From Klebsiella pneumoniae (lineage in GTDB: Bacteria; Pseudomonadota; Gammaproteobacteria; Pseudomonadales; Azotimanducaceae): a stretch of 48,190 bases of DNA. Of the stretch, positions 17,514 through 26,694 are shown piece by piece. Position numbers and translations under genes: made by a program. The number at the start of each line of letters is the position of its first letter. The stretch's first letter is position 1. The stretch covers positions 1 through 48,190 of the forward strand of contig CAMAVY010000006.1 in assembly GCA_945861675.1 (NCBI GenBank), read 5' to 3'. The notes beneath the pieces were generated by a model. It saw only the letters and a list, made by a program, of their open reading frames with translations. It had not been told where the DNA came from and ran no database searches.

Positions 17514-18929
17514 TCAGCCTGCGCCCGCCTGCGCAAGCAACGCTTCGAGCCTCGCGCGCACGCCTGCTTCACCCGCGCGGCGGCGCTCGAGTTCAGCGGC
17601 GCGCGCCACAGCATCCACGTTTGGCGCCGCGTCCGCAGCCGGCATGAGATTGCGGAACAGCTGCAGTCGCGCCGCGGCCATCCAGGCCTGCAGGCCAACA
17701 TCCTCGGCCCAGCGAAGATCGTTGCGTGCGTTGTCGATCGATGTGCGCAGGAAATCCAGGTCCGAGTCCGGGTGTGGCACGGGCATGCAGAGTGCGTTGC
17801 GCGTGGCATCGTCTGCATAGGCGGCTTCAACGTGGGCGATGAACGCGGCACTGAACACCTGTTGGCAGGTGCGCACGGATTGCAGTGTGATGTGTCCGTT
17901 GCTGAACACCGGCACCGCCGGGCGTCGTTCAAGGCCATCGGCAGTGCAGTCGACGTACAAGGTATCGGGCTTGGCAGCCAGGCTGCCCGCATCCAGCACC
18001 AGCGTACCGGTGTCGATGCGTGTCACGTGTCCAAGGCGCACCACATCTGCAATGCGACGCAGTTGCTCGACCTCAAGCGTGGTCACAGTGGCGCACTTGT
18101 ACATGGTGGGCCGGACCGCATCGTCAAGCCGTTGCAACTGGCCACAGGCCTGCAACCGATCGAAGAAGTCATCGACAGACGTGGCTTCGAAGATTGCGCG
18201 GGTCTGGCCCGCCATACCTTCGAGAATCTGCGCCACGAACTGCGGGCCAGGCTGAATACGTGCGCGGTCGAGCAACCAGGAATCGCGCGGCATGATCCAG
18301 CGGATGGCCGCAGGGTCTACGCCAACACGCAGCAACCAAAGACAGGCGTCCATCCCGGTTTTTCCGGCACCGATGACGGTGTAGTTCGCATGGCCGCTGC
18401 GCAGCTTCACAAGGTCGTTCAGCGGCACACAGGCCACGCCATCGGCAATCGGAAACGGCGGCTTGCGCATCGATGGCACGTTGACGCGCATGTAGGTCGC
18501 GTCGACCAATCGGCGACGCGCATGCACGCTGTGCAGCGCGCCTGAAGGCAATGCACGCACCTGACCATCGCCCAGGTACTCGCACATCGGGAAGTACTGC
18601 ACCCGACCTGACGGCAAGAACTGTTGATTCAGCACCTGATCGAAGTACGCGCACACCTCCCCGCTGGTCGCGAGTTCGTAGAGCCCGGCGTTCCAGCCGG
18701 TCGCATCGATGCGCTCCTGACCCAGTGCGCGTGAGTTCACGCCATAGAACGATGACGGTTGATGCAGGCGCACGAAGGGATAGGCCGTGGTCCAGTGCCC
18801 GCCCGGCTGGTGATAGCAATCGACGATGGCAATGGTTGCATCGGTCTCAGTGAGCAGCGTGTCGGTGAACGCCATGCCCATGGCGCCCGCGCCTATCACT
18901 ACGTAGTCGGCGTCGATGTTGTGCGTCAT
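17514..18929 (-). CDS. FAD/NAD(P)-binding oxidoreductase (flavin monooxygenase-like)
   Basis: A 471-residue two-dinucleotide-binding flavoprotein. VVIGAGAMGMAF (residues 10-21) binds FAD, and TVIGAGKTGMDA is a second Rossmann loop for NAD(P)H. HQPGGHW near residue 40 resembles the FMO/Baeyer-Villiger region after the first beta-alpha-beta. An ATG at 18929 opens toward the Rieske oxygenase gene, with 259 bases between them. It could be a monooxygenase or a reductase. The clean FxGxxxHxxxW fingerprint of type I Baeyer-Villiger enzymes is not visible, so I call only the broad class. Its tail approaches the hypothetical gene at 17494 with a 19-base gap. Confidence 0.8.
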   Translation of the reverse strand: MTHNIDADYVVIGAGAMGMAFTDTLLTETDATIAIVDCYHQPGGHWTTAYPFVRLHQPSSFYGVNSRALGQERIDATGWNAGLYELATSGEVCAYFDQVLNQQFLPSGRVQYFPMCEYLGDGQVRALPSGALHSVHARRRLVDATYMRVNVPSMRKPPFPIADGVACVPLNDLVKLRSGHANYTVIGAGKTGMDACLWLLRVGVDPAAIRWIMPRDSWLLDRARIQPGPQFVAQILEGMAGQTRAIFEATSVDDFFDRLQACGQLQRLDDAVRPTMYKCATVTTLEVEQLRRIADVVRLGHVTRIDTGTLVLDAGSLAAKPDTLYVDCTADGLERRPAVPVFSNGHITLQSVRTCQQVFSAAFIAHVEAAYADDATRNALCMPVPHPDSDLDFLRTSIDNARNDLRWAEDVGLQAWMAAARLQLFRNLMPAADAAPNVDAVARAAELERRRAGEAGVRARLEALLAQAGAG

Positions 18930-19188
18930 CGGTTTTCCATCTGCTGGTGGTTTGTCGGCCCGCCGGTGTGCAGCGGCGGCTTGAAGTCATGGCGATCTTC
19001 AGGGGGCGCGGTGCACAACCGCAACCACGCGCCGCGTGCTCAAGCGGGTGCGCAACACAAAACAATCAGCCCTGTTGGTTTTGGCCGGCTTGTCTGATCT
19101 GCGTCAAGTCTGTTGGCAGTCTGGCCGGCTAGATTCGGCGCGTACGTCGCAGATGCGACTTCGCGCCTATTCCTGAAGGAACCTATCG
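18930..19188. promoter_or_regulatory. Divergent promoter region with a 9-bp direct repeat
   Basis: This gap drives the flavoprotein gene leftward and the Rieske gene rightward. TGGCCGGCT occurs at 19082-19090 and again at 19122-19130, exactly 40 bases apart, so both copies face the same side of the helix. GCCGGC is itself palindromic. A regulator site is plausible, but no regulator gene is nearby. AAGGA (19176-19180) is the ribosome site for the Rieske gene. Confidence 0.35.
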
Positions 19189-20748
19189 ATGACCGAGACG
19201 TTGACCGGCACCCGGCGCTCCGCTGGCATTGCCTACGCAGACATCATCGCTACCGACAGCCACCCCGTGCGCGACATCCTGCGTGCCGATTCGCCGATGG
19301 AACCCGGCCCCACGCTGGTGCCGGTGGAACGCTACACGTCGCGTGCGTTTCACGACCTGGAAGTTGAGAAGGTATGGAAGCGCGTGTGGCAGATGGCGTG
19401 TCACGAGGACGATATCCCGGACGTGGGCGACTATCACATCTATGACATTGCGCATCTGTCGTTCTTCATCGTGCGCAACGGGCCCGACTCGTTCAAGGCG
19501 TTCCACAATGCCTGTCTGCATCGCGGCAAACAGTTGCGCGAGGCAAGCGGCAAGTGGGCGCGCGACCTGCGCTGCTCGTTCCACGGTTGGAGCTGGAACC
19601 TCGATGGCTCGCTGAAGGAGATTCCCTGCAAGTGGGACTTTCAGTACCCGTAGGCGGATGCGAAATGCCTGAACCTGCCCGAGGCCAAGCTGGGTCGTTG
19701 GGGTGGATTCATCTTCATCAATCCGGATCTCGATGCCGAGCCGCTTGAAGACTACCTTGGCAGCTTGTCTGAGCACTTCACGCTGTTGCCCTACGAGCGG
19801 CGCTACAAGTCGGCGCACGTGGCGAAAGTGCTGCGCTGCAACTGGAAGGTCGCGCAGGAGGCCTTCTCGGAGGCCTATCACGTGGTCGCAACCCATCCGC
19901 AGATTCTCGGCGGCATCGGCGATGCGAATACCAAATACGACGTGTTCGGCAACTATTCGCGCGCGATCTCGCCGCAGGCGGTGCCGAGCCCACATCTGCA
20001 GAACATGCCGGAGCTGGCGGCGCCCGAGGGCGTGGCGCTGTATCGCAAGTTGCGCCATCCGCTGAGTGGGGCGGTCTACGAGCGCTGCGACGATGGCTAT
20101 GTGCACGTCACAACCAAGGACGGCCGCACCGGTCGCTTCACTTCAACGGGTCGGCGCGTCGATGGCGATCTGGGTCAGGTCGATCCGAACATGTGCGATT
20201 GGATTGGTGGCAGGCAATTGCCTGATGCCGATAACGCAGCGCTGCCGCCCTGGCTCAGCGGTGGCAGCAACGACTCGGCTGTGTTGCGCAAGATCGTCGG
20301 TGACATGGGGCGCGCAGGTCTGCGGCCCATCCTCGGCGAAGCAGTTGAGCAGATCAGCGATGCCGAACTGTGCGACTCGATCTACCTCACCGTGTTTCCA
20401 AACTTCCATCCCTGGGGTTCGTTCAATCAGATCGTGTATCGCTTCCGGCCCTATGGCGACGATCCGGACATGTGCATTCACGAGTGCATGTATTTCTCGG
20501 CTGCGCCTGTGGGCAAGCCTCGCCCTGCGGCGGCGCCGGTGCACTGGCTCGGGCCGGATGATGATTGGGTCGAGGCGCCGGAACTCGGCATGTTGGCGAA
20601 GGTGTTCAACCAGGATGTCTACAACATGCCCTACGTGCAGAAGGGTTTGAAGGCAATGAAGCAGCCTAACGTCATGTTCGGTGATTACGGCGAGACCAAG
20701 CCGCGGCACTTCCACAAGCTGCTGCAGCAGTGGATCGACAAGCCGTGA
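19189..20748 (+). pseudogene. Rieske non-heme iron oxygenase, large subunit, interrupted by one in-frame TAG
   Basis: One frame from 19189 to 20748 encodes a 519-codon Rieske oxygenase, broken only by TAG at codon 155 (19651-19653). The Rieske cluster ligands are present as Cys109, His111, Cys129 and His132. After the stop the frame resumes with LPEAKLGRWGGFIFINPD, as family members do. The mononuclear iron histidines appear at His231 and His236 (EAYHVVATHP). Such enzymes hydroxylate or dihydroxylate aromatic or alicyclic substrates with electrons from a ferredoxin. No frameshift, deletion or further stop is seen, so this is a recent nonsense mutation, a base error, or readthrough. An internal restart at the ATG 19765 would lack the Rieske cluster. 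An HsaA-like gene follows 68 bases later. Confidence 0.85.
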
Positions 20749-20759
20749 CACGCGCTACG

Positions 20760-20776
20760 CCCCCCCCCAAAAAAAA
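20760..20776 (+). repeat. C9-A8 homopolymer pair
   Basis: Nine C residues (20760-20768) run straight into eight A residues (20769-20776) in the 68-base gap between the Rieske gene and the next gene, 40 bases before its start. Such tracts are slippage-prone and also easy to mis-sequence. Confidence 0.85.
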
Positions 20777-20816
20777 CAAAGGGAACGCCCAGCACACCCA
20801 GCCGGAGATTCGAGAG

Positions 20817-22058
20817 ATGAGCGCATTGGCCAAAGAAGCATCGCCGACACGTGCAGGCACGCCGATTGAACGCGTAGCGCGGCTTGCAGATGTGATCCGT
20901 ATGGGCGGGGACGAGGCGCAGAAGCTGCGCCATGTGCCGTCGGCCACCATCGATGCACTTGTGGATGCTGGGTTGTTCCGCTTCACGATCCCGCGCGAGC
21001 TTGGTGGCGAAGACGCCGGTGTGCGCGAGACGATCGATGTGCTCGAGGCCATTGCGGCCATCGATGCATCCGTCGGCTGGAACGTGATGCTGGGCTCCGA
21101 GATCAACGCCATGGCAGCAGGCGGCATGGCACCCGAACTCGCAAAAGAGGTGTACATCGACAACCCGAGCGTCGTGATGTGTGGCGGCGGTGGGCCGGGC
21201 TCCGAATTCGGTCGCGCGGTTGCGCAGCCCGATGGCGGCTATCGTGTCTGGGGTCGATCGACATTCATCAGCGGTTGCCACAATTCCGAGTGGTGCTTCA
21301 TGCCCGCGCCGATCTTCGACGGCGATGCGCCGCGCATCGTCAACGGCGCGCCTGTGGTGCGGACCTTCTTTCTCAATCGTCGCGACTGGCAGATCGTCGA
21401 CACATGGGACATGGCCGGTTTGCGTGGCTCAGGCAGTCACGATGTACTTGCTGAAGGCGCCCATGTGCCGCCGCGCTTTGCCGACGTGGAACTGATGGCG
21501 CTGCCCGCACGTTATGCGAATCCGGTGTTCCGTATCCCGGTGCCGTTGCGGCTTGCGTACAACAAGGCCGCCATCGGCACCGGCGTGGCGCGTGGCGCGC
21601 TGAACGAGTTCAGTACTTTCGCGCGCTACAAGAAACCGTTGATGTCGGCCGCGCCGTTGAAGGACAAGCCGGGGGTGCAGCAGCTGGTTGGCGAATGTGA
21701 AGCGAAGCTGCGCGCCGCGCGGGCATTCATGTTCGAAGCCATGGATGCTGTTGAAGACGAGCTTCGTGCGGGACACGAACTGCCCTCAGGGCCCGCGACT
21801 CAACACGCTCGTCTTGCGTGCGTCTTCGCGGCAGACATGTCGCGGCGCATCGTGGACGAACTGCACACCACCGCGGGCAGCAGTGCGGCGCGCATGGATA
21901 GCCCGCTTGAACGCAAACTGCGTGATGCACGTGGCGCGGCATCGCATCGCTGGGTGTCGCGCCCGCTCTATGCGGACCTCGGGAAGGTGTTTCTTGGCGA
22001 TCCACCGGATGCTGAGTTCGCCGGTGGCGCTGCGGGGCCCGTGCTGGGCGGCAAGTAG
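20817..22058 (+). CDS. Acyl-CoA dehydrogenase-fold flavin monooxygenase (HsaA/HpaB-like)
   Basis: A 413-residue protein with the acyl-CoA dehydrogenase fold. VGWNVMLGS, FISGCHNSEWC and DTWDMAGLRGSGSHD are typical of the group D flavin-dependent hydroxylases (HsaA, DszC and relatives) rather than true dehydrogenases. The final helix bundle has ELHTTAGSSAARMDSPLERKLRDARGAASH, ending in the His region used in those enzymes. They use reduced flavin and oxygen to hydroxylate an aromatic or similar ring and need a separate flavin reductase, which I do not see here. GGAG lies 9 bases before the ATG at 20817. It lies behind the Rieske gene on the same strand, suggesting one pathway. Confidence 0.83.
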   Translation: MSALAKEASPTRAGTPIERVARLADVIRMGGDEAQKLRHVPSATIDALVDAGLFRFTIPRELGGEDAGVRETIDVLEAIAAIDASVGWNVMLGSEINAMAAGGMAPELAKEVYIDNPSVVMCGGGGPGSEFGRAVAQPDGGYRVWGRSTFISGCHNSEWCFMPAPIFDGDAPRIVNGAPVVRTFFLNRRDWQIVDTWDMAGLRGSGSHDVLAEGAHVPPRFADVELMALPARYANPVFRIPVPLRLAYNKAAIGTGVARGALNEFSTFARYKKPLMSAAPLKDKPGVQQLVGECEAKLRAARAFMFEAMDAVEDELRAGHELPSGPATQHARLACVFAADMSRRIVDELHTTAGSSAARMDSPLERKLRDARGAASHRWVSRPLYADLGKVFLGDPPDAEFAGGAAGPVLGGK

Positions 22059-22065
22059 GCAGCAC
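22041..22065. terminator. Stem-loop at a convergent gene junction
   Basis: GTGCTG (22041-22046) and CAGCAC (22060-22065) form a 6-bp stem whose loop holds the stop codon of the HsaA-like gene. It lies 18 bases from the stop of the convergent CoA transferase. There is no T-run, so this is a weak call. Confidence 0.3.
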
Positions 22066-22083
22066 ACCGGCCGATCGCAAAGC

Positions 22084-23403
22084 TCAGGGATAGAACTGCC
22101 TGCGACTTGCATTGCGCAATTCTGCACGGAAGTCCGGATGAGCGATTGCGATCAGCGCATCGGCGCGCTGTCGCACGGTCTTGCCTAACAGGTGCGCAAT
22201 GCCGTACTCGGTGACCACCGTATCGGCCAGCTCCCGTGGCACGGAAATGAGCTGGCCCGGGACCGACTGCGCAGTGATGGTGGACACGGTGCCGCCGGCG
22301 GCAGTGGATGGCATGACCGACACGAAGCGACCGCGTGGTGCCAGAAACGCGCCGATCGCGAATGCCAGGTGGCCGCCCATGCCTGCATAGATGCGTGCGC
22401 CGATTGAGTAGGCGCCGCTCTGGCCGCTGAGGTCGATTGTCAAAGCGCCGTTGATGGCAACGATGCCGTCGTTGCGGGCAATGCTGCGTGGGTCCAGCAG
22501 GTACTCGATGCCGTAGAGTTCGAAGGCGGGATTGCGGTGCACCACTGCGCGCTCGTCGGGCGTATTGCCTATGAGCGTGGCAACGAACTTGCCCGGATGC
22601 AGTGCGCTGCCGGCGCCCGTAAACACACCTTCGGCCACCAGGGGCACAAGGCCCGGCACCGTCAGTTCGCCGAAGTAGGACAGCCCGAGGCGCTCGCGAA
22701 ACAGGCCGTAGTGCACCATGCCTGCTGTGTGTGAGCCTGTGCCGACCTGCACCGTATCGCCGTCTTTGACCAGCGTGCCGACGTAGTGCGCCAGCCCTTC
22801 ATCGACGGCGTCGTAGACGGGCGGCGGCAGGACGACTTCGCGATCCTCCAGCACGAAGCAGTCGATCTCCGAGACGTGCAGGCGTGTGTCACCGAAGGTT
22901 TCGATGACGGTCGGAACGACGGCGGCGATGACACAGGCCGCGCGGCGTGCGCTGGTGATGCTGTCCCATACGCTGCCGCCCACGCACACATGGCCGCTGG
23001 CATCAGGCAAGCCCACCGTGATCATGCATTTGTCGATGTGCCAGGCATCAGCGCGACCCGCGTCGAGCGCTTTGTGTCCGCCGACCAGCCAGTGCGGGTG
23101 ATAGTCGATGACGCGTGCATCGTGTGCGGGCCGGGTGAACGGGCTGCCGAACTGGTCGGCATAGTGGAATGCCTCAAGTGCGGCAGGCGCCCAAAGACCG
23201 GTATCAGGTTGCGCAAGTGCGCGAATCTCCACGCCGCGCAGTGACGCTGCACGGGCCGCCAGGGCGGTCAGGATCGACGGGCTGCCGTGACCGGGCGGAA
23301 TCCAGATGTGATCGCCGGATGCGACCAGCGCAGCGGCGTCTTCCGGCAGGCGCAGATGGCTGTCGAAGTACGTCTGCCAGTCGATGCTGAGATTTCTTCG
23401 CAT
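22084..23403 (-). CDS. Acetyl-CoA hydrolase/transferase family (4-hydroxybutyrate CoA-transferase-like)
   Basis: A 439-residue class I CoA-transferase of the Cat1/AbfT type. The N-terminal half has IPPGHGSP and VGGSVWDSITSARRA. GELTVPGLVPLVAEGVFTGA holds the probable catalytic glutamate, and QSGAYSIGARIYAGMGGHLAFAIGA corresponds to the CoA-binding GG region (family pattern xSIGGxxxxGxGGxxDFxxGA). It moves CoA between acyl-CoA and a short-chain or hydroxy acid, or hydrolyses it. AGGAG lies 9 bases before the ATG. It converges on the HsaA-like gene and diverges from the CYP153-like P450, with 341 bases between the two starts. Confidence 0.85.
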   Translation of the reverse strand: MRRNLSIDWQTYFDSHLRLPEDAAALVASGDHIWIPPGHGSPSILTALAARAASLRGVEIRALAQPDTGLWAPAALEAFHYADQFGSPFTRPAHDARVIDYHPHWLVGGHKALDAGRADAWHIDKCMITVGLPDASGHVCVGGSVWDSITSARRAACVIAAVVPTVIETFGDTRLHVSEIDCFVLEDREVVLPPPVYDAVDEGLAHYVGTLVKDGDTVQVGTGSHTAGMVHYGLFRERLGLSYFGELTVPGLVPLVAEGVFTGAGSALHPGKFVATLIGNTPDERAVVHRNPAFELYGIEYLLDPRSIARNDGIVAINGALTIDLSGQSGAYSIGARIYAGMGGHLAFAIGAFLAPRGRFVSVMPSTAAGGTVSTITAQSVPGQLISVPRELADTVVTEYGIAHLLGKTVRQRADALIAIAHPDFRAELRNASRRQFYP

Positions 23404-23744
23404 GGAGCACTCCTGGATAGCGGTGACGAATGTGCTGTGTGGTTACGCTGCGCGAGGTACCGGGTCAACCTGTCCGGTGGCCGCCCGCAGGCAGCACGGG
23501 TTGGGCAGCGCGCAGCCAGTGCGTGCTGGGTAGCGCACACACTCTGCGGTTCGGCCGAAGCCGTTCGCTTGTCGCGGCGGCCACGCGCCGGTTACCGTCC
23601 GGTCACCGCGCTCGGCACAGCAGTGCCGGTGCAGCCGCCTGCAGCCCTCTGCAGCTCTCTGCAGCTCTCTGCAAGCGCCGCAGGCGCTATTGCCCATACT
23701 CAATCGACTGTTCAGCACTCGCTCAATCAGAGGAAGCGCCCAAC
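23404..23744. promoter_or_regulatory. Divergent intergenic region upstream of the CYP153-like gene
   Basis: 341 bases without a supported gene, carrying the promoters for the CoA transferase (left) and the P450 (right). It holds a 10-bp-period repeat block at 23631-23675. GAGGAA (23730-23735) is the ribosome site for the P450. No standard promoter hexamers stand out. Confidence 0.5.
23631..23675 (+). repeat. Tandem 10-bp repeat with helical period upstream of the P450
   Basis: Four consecutive decamers GCAGCCGCCT, GCAGCCCTCT, GCAGCTCTCT, GCAGCTCTCT (23631-23670) are followed by a partial GCAAG. The period of 10 matches one DNA turn, so each unit faces the same side. The block ends about 70 bases before the P450 start, where an activator or promoter element would be expected. 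Confidence 0.7.
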
Positions 23745-24986
23745 ATGGCCGCCATCGCAAACACGCCCGCTTTGTCCGACGCGTACACCACGGCGCTCGC
23801 CGACATCGATGTCAGCAGGCCGGACCTGTTCCTCACCGATACGCATTGGGACTACTTCCGACGGTTGCGGCAGGAAGACCCTGTGCACCACTGCGCGCAA
23901 AGCCTGTTCGGTCCGTATTGGTCGATCACGAGATTCCAGGACATCATGGAAGTGGACGGCAATCATCAGGACTTCTCGTCCGAGGGTGGCATCACGCTCA
24001 CCGATCGCCCGGCGGACTTTCAAACCCCGAACTTCATTGCCATGGACCCGCCGAAGCACGACGTGCAGCGCAAGACGGTGCAAGGGGTGGTCGCGCCGAT
24101 GAATCTGGCCAAGCTTGAAGCGACCATCCGTGAGCGTGCAGCGAACATTCTCGACAGCCTGCCCATCGGCGAGACGTTCAACTGGGTCGATCGAGTGTCG
24201 ATCGAACTGACCACGCAGATGCTTGCCACGATCTTCGACTTCCCATTTGCAGATCGGCGCAAGCTGACCTACTGGTCAGACATGGCGACATCTGGCGCGC
24301 TGGGTGGTGGCCCCACGCCGGAGACCGCTCGGCGCGCCGCACTGCTGGAATGCCTCGAGTACTTCACCGCATTGCGTAACGAACGCGTGCAGCAGGCACC
24401 GAAGGCCGATCTACTGTCGATGCTTGCCCATGGCAAGGACACCCAGGACATGCCGCCGATGGAGTTCCTGGGCAATCTGGTCCTGCTGATCGTCGGCGGC
24501 AACGACACCACCCGGAATTCGATCTCCGGTGGCGTGTACGCGCTGAATCAGAGACCTGACGAATACGCGAAGCTGCGGGCCAACCCGGGGCTGATTCCCA
24601 ACATGGTGCCCGAGATCATTCGCTGGCAGACGCCACTTGCATACATGCGACGCACGGCGACGAAGGACGTGGCGCTGGGCGGCAAGACGATTCGCAAAGG
24701 TGACAAGGTGGCCATGTGGTACGTGTCCGGCAACCGCGACGAAAGTGTCATTGCGGACCCCGACCGCTTCTGGATCGACCGGCCGAACGCGCGCCATCAT
24801 CTTTCGTTCGGCTTCGGCATCCATCGCTGCATGGGCAACAGGCTCGCTGAAATGCAGTTGCGTGTGTTGTGGGAAGAGATCATGCGGCGCTTTCGCTTCA
24901 TCGAGATCGTCGGCGACATCGAGCGTGTGCAGTCGAGTTTCGTCCGGGGCTATGCAACGATGCCGGTGCGCTTGCATGCCTGTTGA
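23745..24986 (+). CDS. Cytochrome P450, CYP153-like (terminal alkane/fatty-acid hydroxylase family)
   Basis: A 413-residue P450. FIAMDPPKHDVQRKTV, DWVDRVSIELTTQMLATIFDF-type spacing, IVGGNDTTRN (about 248-257), EIIRWQTP and the heme loop FGFGIHRCMGN with Cys362 together match the CYP153 family very closely from memory. CYP153 enzymes hydroxylate the terminal carbon of medium-chain alkanes, alcohols or fatty acids. They usually sit with a 2Fe-2S ferredoxin and a ferredoxin reductase, neither of which is in this window. The ATG at 23745 follows GAGGAA; the frame is open further upstream but passes through the repeat block. An MFS carrier starts 67 bases downstream. Confidence 0.92.
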   Translation: MAAIANTPALSDAYTTALADIDVSRPDLFLTDTHWDYFRRLRQEDPVHHCAQSLFGPYWSITRFQDIMEVDGNHQDFSSEGGITLTDRPADFQTPNFIAMDPPKHDVQRKTVQGVVAPMNLAKLEATIRERAANILDSLPIGETFNWVDRVSIELTTQMLATIFDFPFADRRKLTYWSDMATSGALGGGPTPETARRAALLECLEYFTALRNERVQQAPKADLLSMLAHGKDTQDMPPMEFLGNLVLLIVGGNDTTRNSISGGVYALNQRPDEYAKLRANPGLIPNMVPEIIRWQTPLAYMRRTATKDVALGGKTIRKGDKVAMWYVSGNRDESVIADPDRFWIDRPNARHHLSFGFGIHRCMGNRLAEMQLRVLWEEIMRRFRFIEIVGDIERVQSSFVRGYATMPVRLHAC

Positions 24987-25053
24987 TCTGCGCACCGCGG
25001 CGCTGGCCGTGCGTGCAGCAGCCGTTGCAGCCTGATCTGATCCGAGGGGGACG

Positions 25054-26694
25054 ATGACGACTTCAGCACCAGCGACGATGCCGCCTGCAGGCGCGCAGCC
25101 CGAATCGTCACATCCGACGGCGCATGCGAAATCGATGGTCGGCAGTGCGTACTCGCACTATGTGCTTGCGGTGCTGGTGCTGGTCTATGTCTTCAACTTC
25201 ATCGACCGCAACATCCTCTCGATCCTTGCCGAGGACATCAAAGCTGATCTGCACATCAGCGACGGCCAGATGGGATTTCTCTACGGCACCGTGTTTGCGG
25301 TGTTCTATGCCGTGTTCGGTATTCCATTGGCACGTTTCGCAGACGTCTGGACGCGCCGCAGCCTGATCTCGGTCGGCCTCGGCTTCTGGAGCCTCATGAC
25401 CGCGGTATCGGGGCTTGCGACCTCGTTCGCAGCGCTGGCCGCCTGCCGCATCGGTGTTGGTATAGGTGAGGCAAGTGCGTCGCCTGCCGCCTATTCGATG
25501 CTTGGCGACTATTACGCACCGCGACTGCGCGCGACCGCCATCGCGATCTACGCAAGTGGTGTCTATATCGGTGCCGGGATCGGCATTTTTCTGGGTGGCT
25601 ATGTGCTGGACGCATGGGCTGCCGCGTATCCCGACACAAGCGCTGCACCCTTCGGTCTCAAAGGCTGGCAAGCCGCGTTCATGCTGGTGGGTCTTCCGGG
25701 GCTGTTGCTTGCCGTCTGGGTGCGTACGTTGCGCGAGCCCGTGCGCGGCATCAGTGAGGGCTTGATCACGCCGACACATCCGGCGCCCTTTGCCGTGCTT
25801 GGCAACGAGCTGAAGGCGGTCATCCCGCCCTTCAATCTGCTGGCGTTTGCGGGCGACCGCCGAGCGCTGTTCATGAACGTTGTCGCGGCCGCCGGATTCG
25901 CGCTTGCGGCATGGGGATTGATTGCGTTGACCGGCAGCGTTGCACAGTGGACGACCACCGCGTTCGGCGCGTATGTCGCCTATTCATGGATCCGGTCGCT
26001 GAAGACGCGCGATCCTGCAACCTACGCGATGCTGTTCGGCTCGCGGGCGCTCATCTACACCATGCTGGCATTCCCGAGCACGGCGTTCGTTGGTTACGGC
26101 GCGGGCTTCTGGATTCCGCCGCTGCTCATGCGCGTACACGATGTCAGCGCGACCCAGATCGGTCTATACATCGGCATGGGCGCGGCGGCGGGTGGCTTTC
26201 TCGGCATCACGCTCGGCGGCATGCTGGCCGACTATCTCAAGCGGCTGTTTCCCAGCGGTCGTCTGGTGCTCGGATACGTTGTGATCTTCGGCACCGTGCC
26301 GCTGTTGCTGCTGCTCATCTACTCCGACAATCTGACAATGGCGTACTGGCTGAACTTTCTGTTGACGATGTTCAGTGCCGCCGGTGGCGGTGTGCCGCCG
26401 ACCACCGCAAGCGACCTCGTCATGCCGCGCATGCGCGCGACTGCCGGTGCGTACTACATCCTGATGAACACGTTCATTGGCCTTGCGCTTGGCCCATACG
26501 CGATCGGGCAGGTTTCCGATTACTTTCTTGCAGGTGGCCTGGGTTCGGCAGATGCGCTGCGCACCGCCATCGCACTGTCGCTGTTCTGCTGCGTTCCTGC
26601 GCTTGTGTTTCTGGTGCTCGCGCAGAAGCACCTGCCGCGTGAAGAAGCCAGCCGCCTTACGCGAGCCGCGGCGCTAGGTGAACAGACCACCTAG
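25054..26694 (+). CDS. MFS transporter (spinster-like)
   Basis: A 546-residue inner-membrane carrier with about 12 hydrophobic segments. The first begins near residue 35 (HYVLAVLVLVYVFNFIDRNILS), with the NFIDRN motif typical of spinster-type MFS. ARFADVWTRRS between segments 2 and 3 is the MFS motif A variant. Gly/Ala-rich GIGEASASPAAYSMLGDYY follows, and the symmetric loop GGMLADYLKR lies in the second half. A long cytoplasmic loop separates the halves. GAGGGGG precedes the ATG. Lying directly behind the CYP153-like gene, it could import the substrate or export the product; that is inference. Confidence 0.9.
   Translation: MTTSAPATMPPAGAQPESSHPTAHAKSMVGSAYSHYVLAVLVLVYVFNFIDRNILSILAEDIKADLHISDGQMGFLYGTVFAVFYAVFGIPLARFADVWTRRSLISVGLGFWSLMTAVSGLATSFAALAACRIGVGIGEASASPAAYSMLGDYYAPRLRATAIAIYASGVYIGAGIGIFLGGYVLDAWAAAYPDTSAAPFGLKGWQAAFMLVGLPGLLLAVWVRTLREPVRGISEGLITPTHPAPFAVLGNELKAVIPPFNLLAFAGDRRALFMNVVAAAGFALAAWGLIALTGSVAQWTTTAFGAYVAYSWIRSLKTRDPATYAMLFGSRALIYTMLAFPSTAFVGYGAGFWIPPLLMRVHDVSATQIGLYIGMGAAAGGFLGITLGGMLADYLKRLFPSGRLVLGYVVIFGTVPLLLLLIYSDNLTMAYWLNFLLTMFSAAGGGVPPTTASDLVMPRMRATAGAYYILMNTFIGLALGPYAIGQVSDYFLAGGLGSADALRTAIALSLFCCVPALVFLVLAQKHLPREEASRLTRAAALGEQTT

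Noticed and set aside
17208-18545. Plus-strand open frame of 445 codons opposite the flavin oxidoreductase
   Set aside because: The minus-strand gene has two clear Rossmann motifs; the plus frame starts inside another gene and shows no protein signature.
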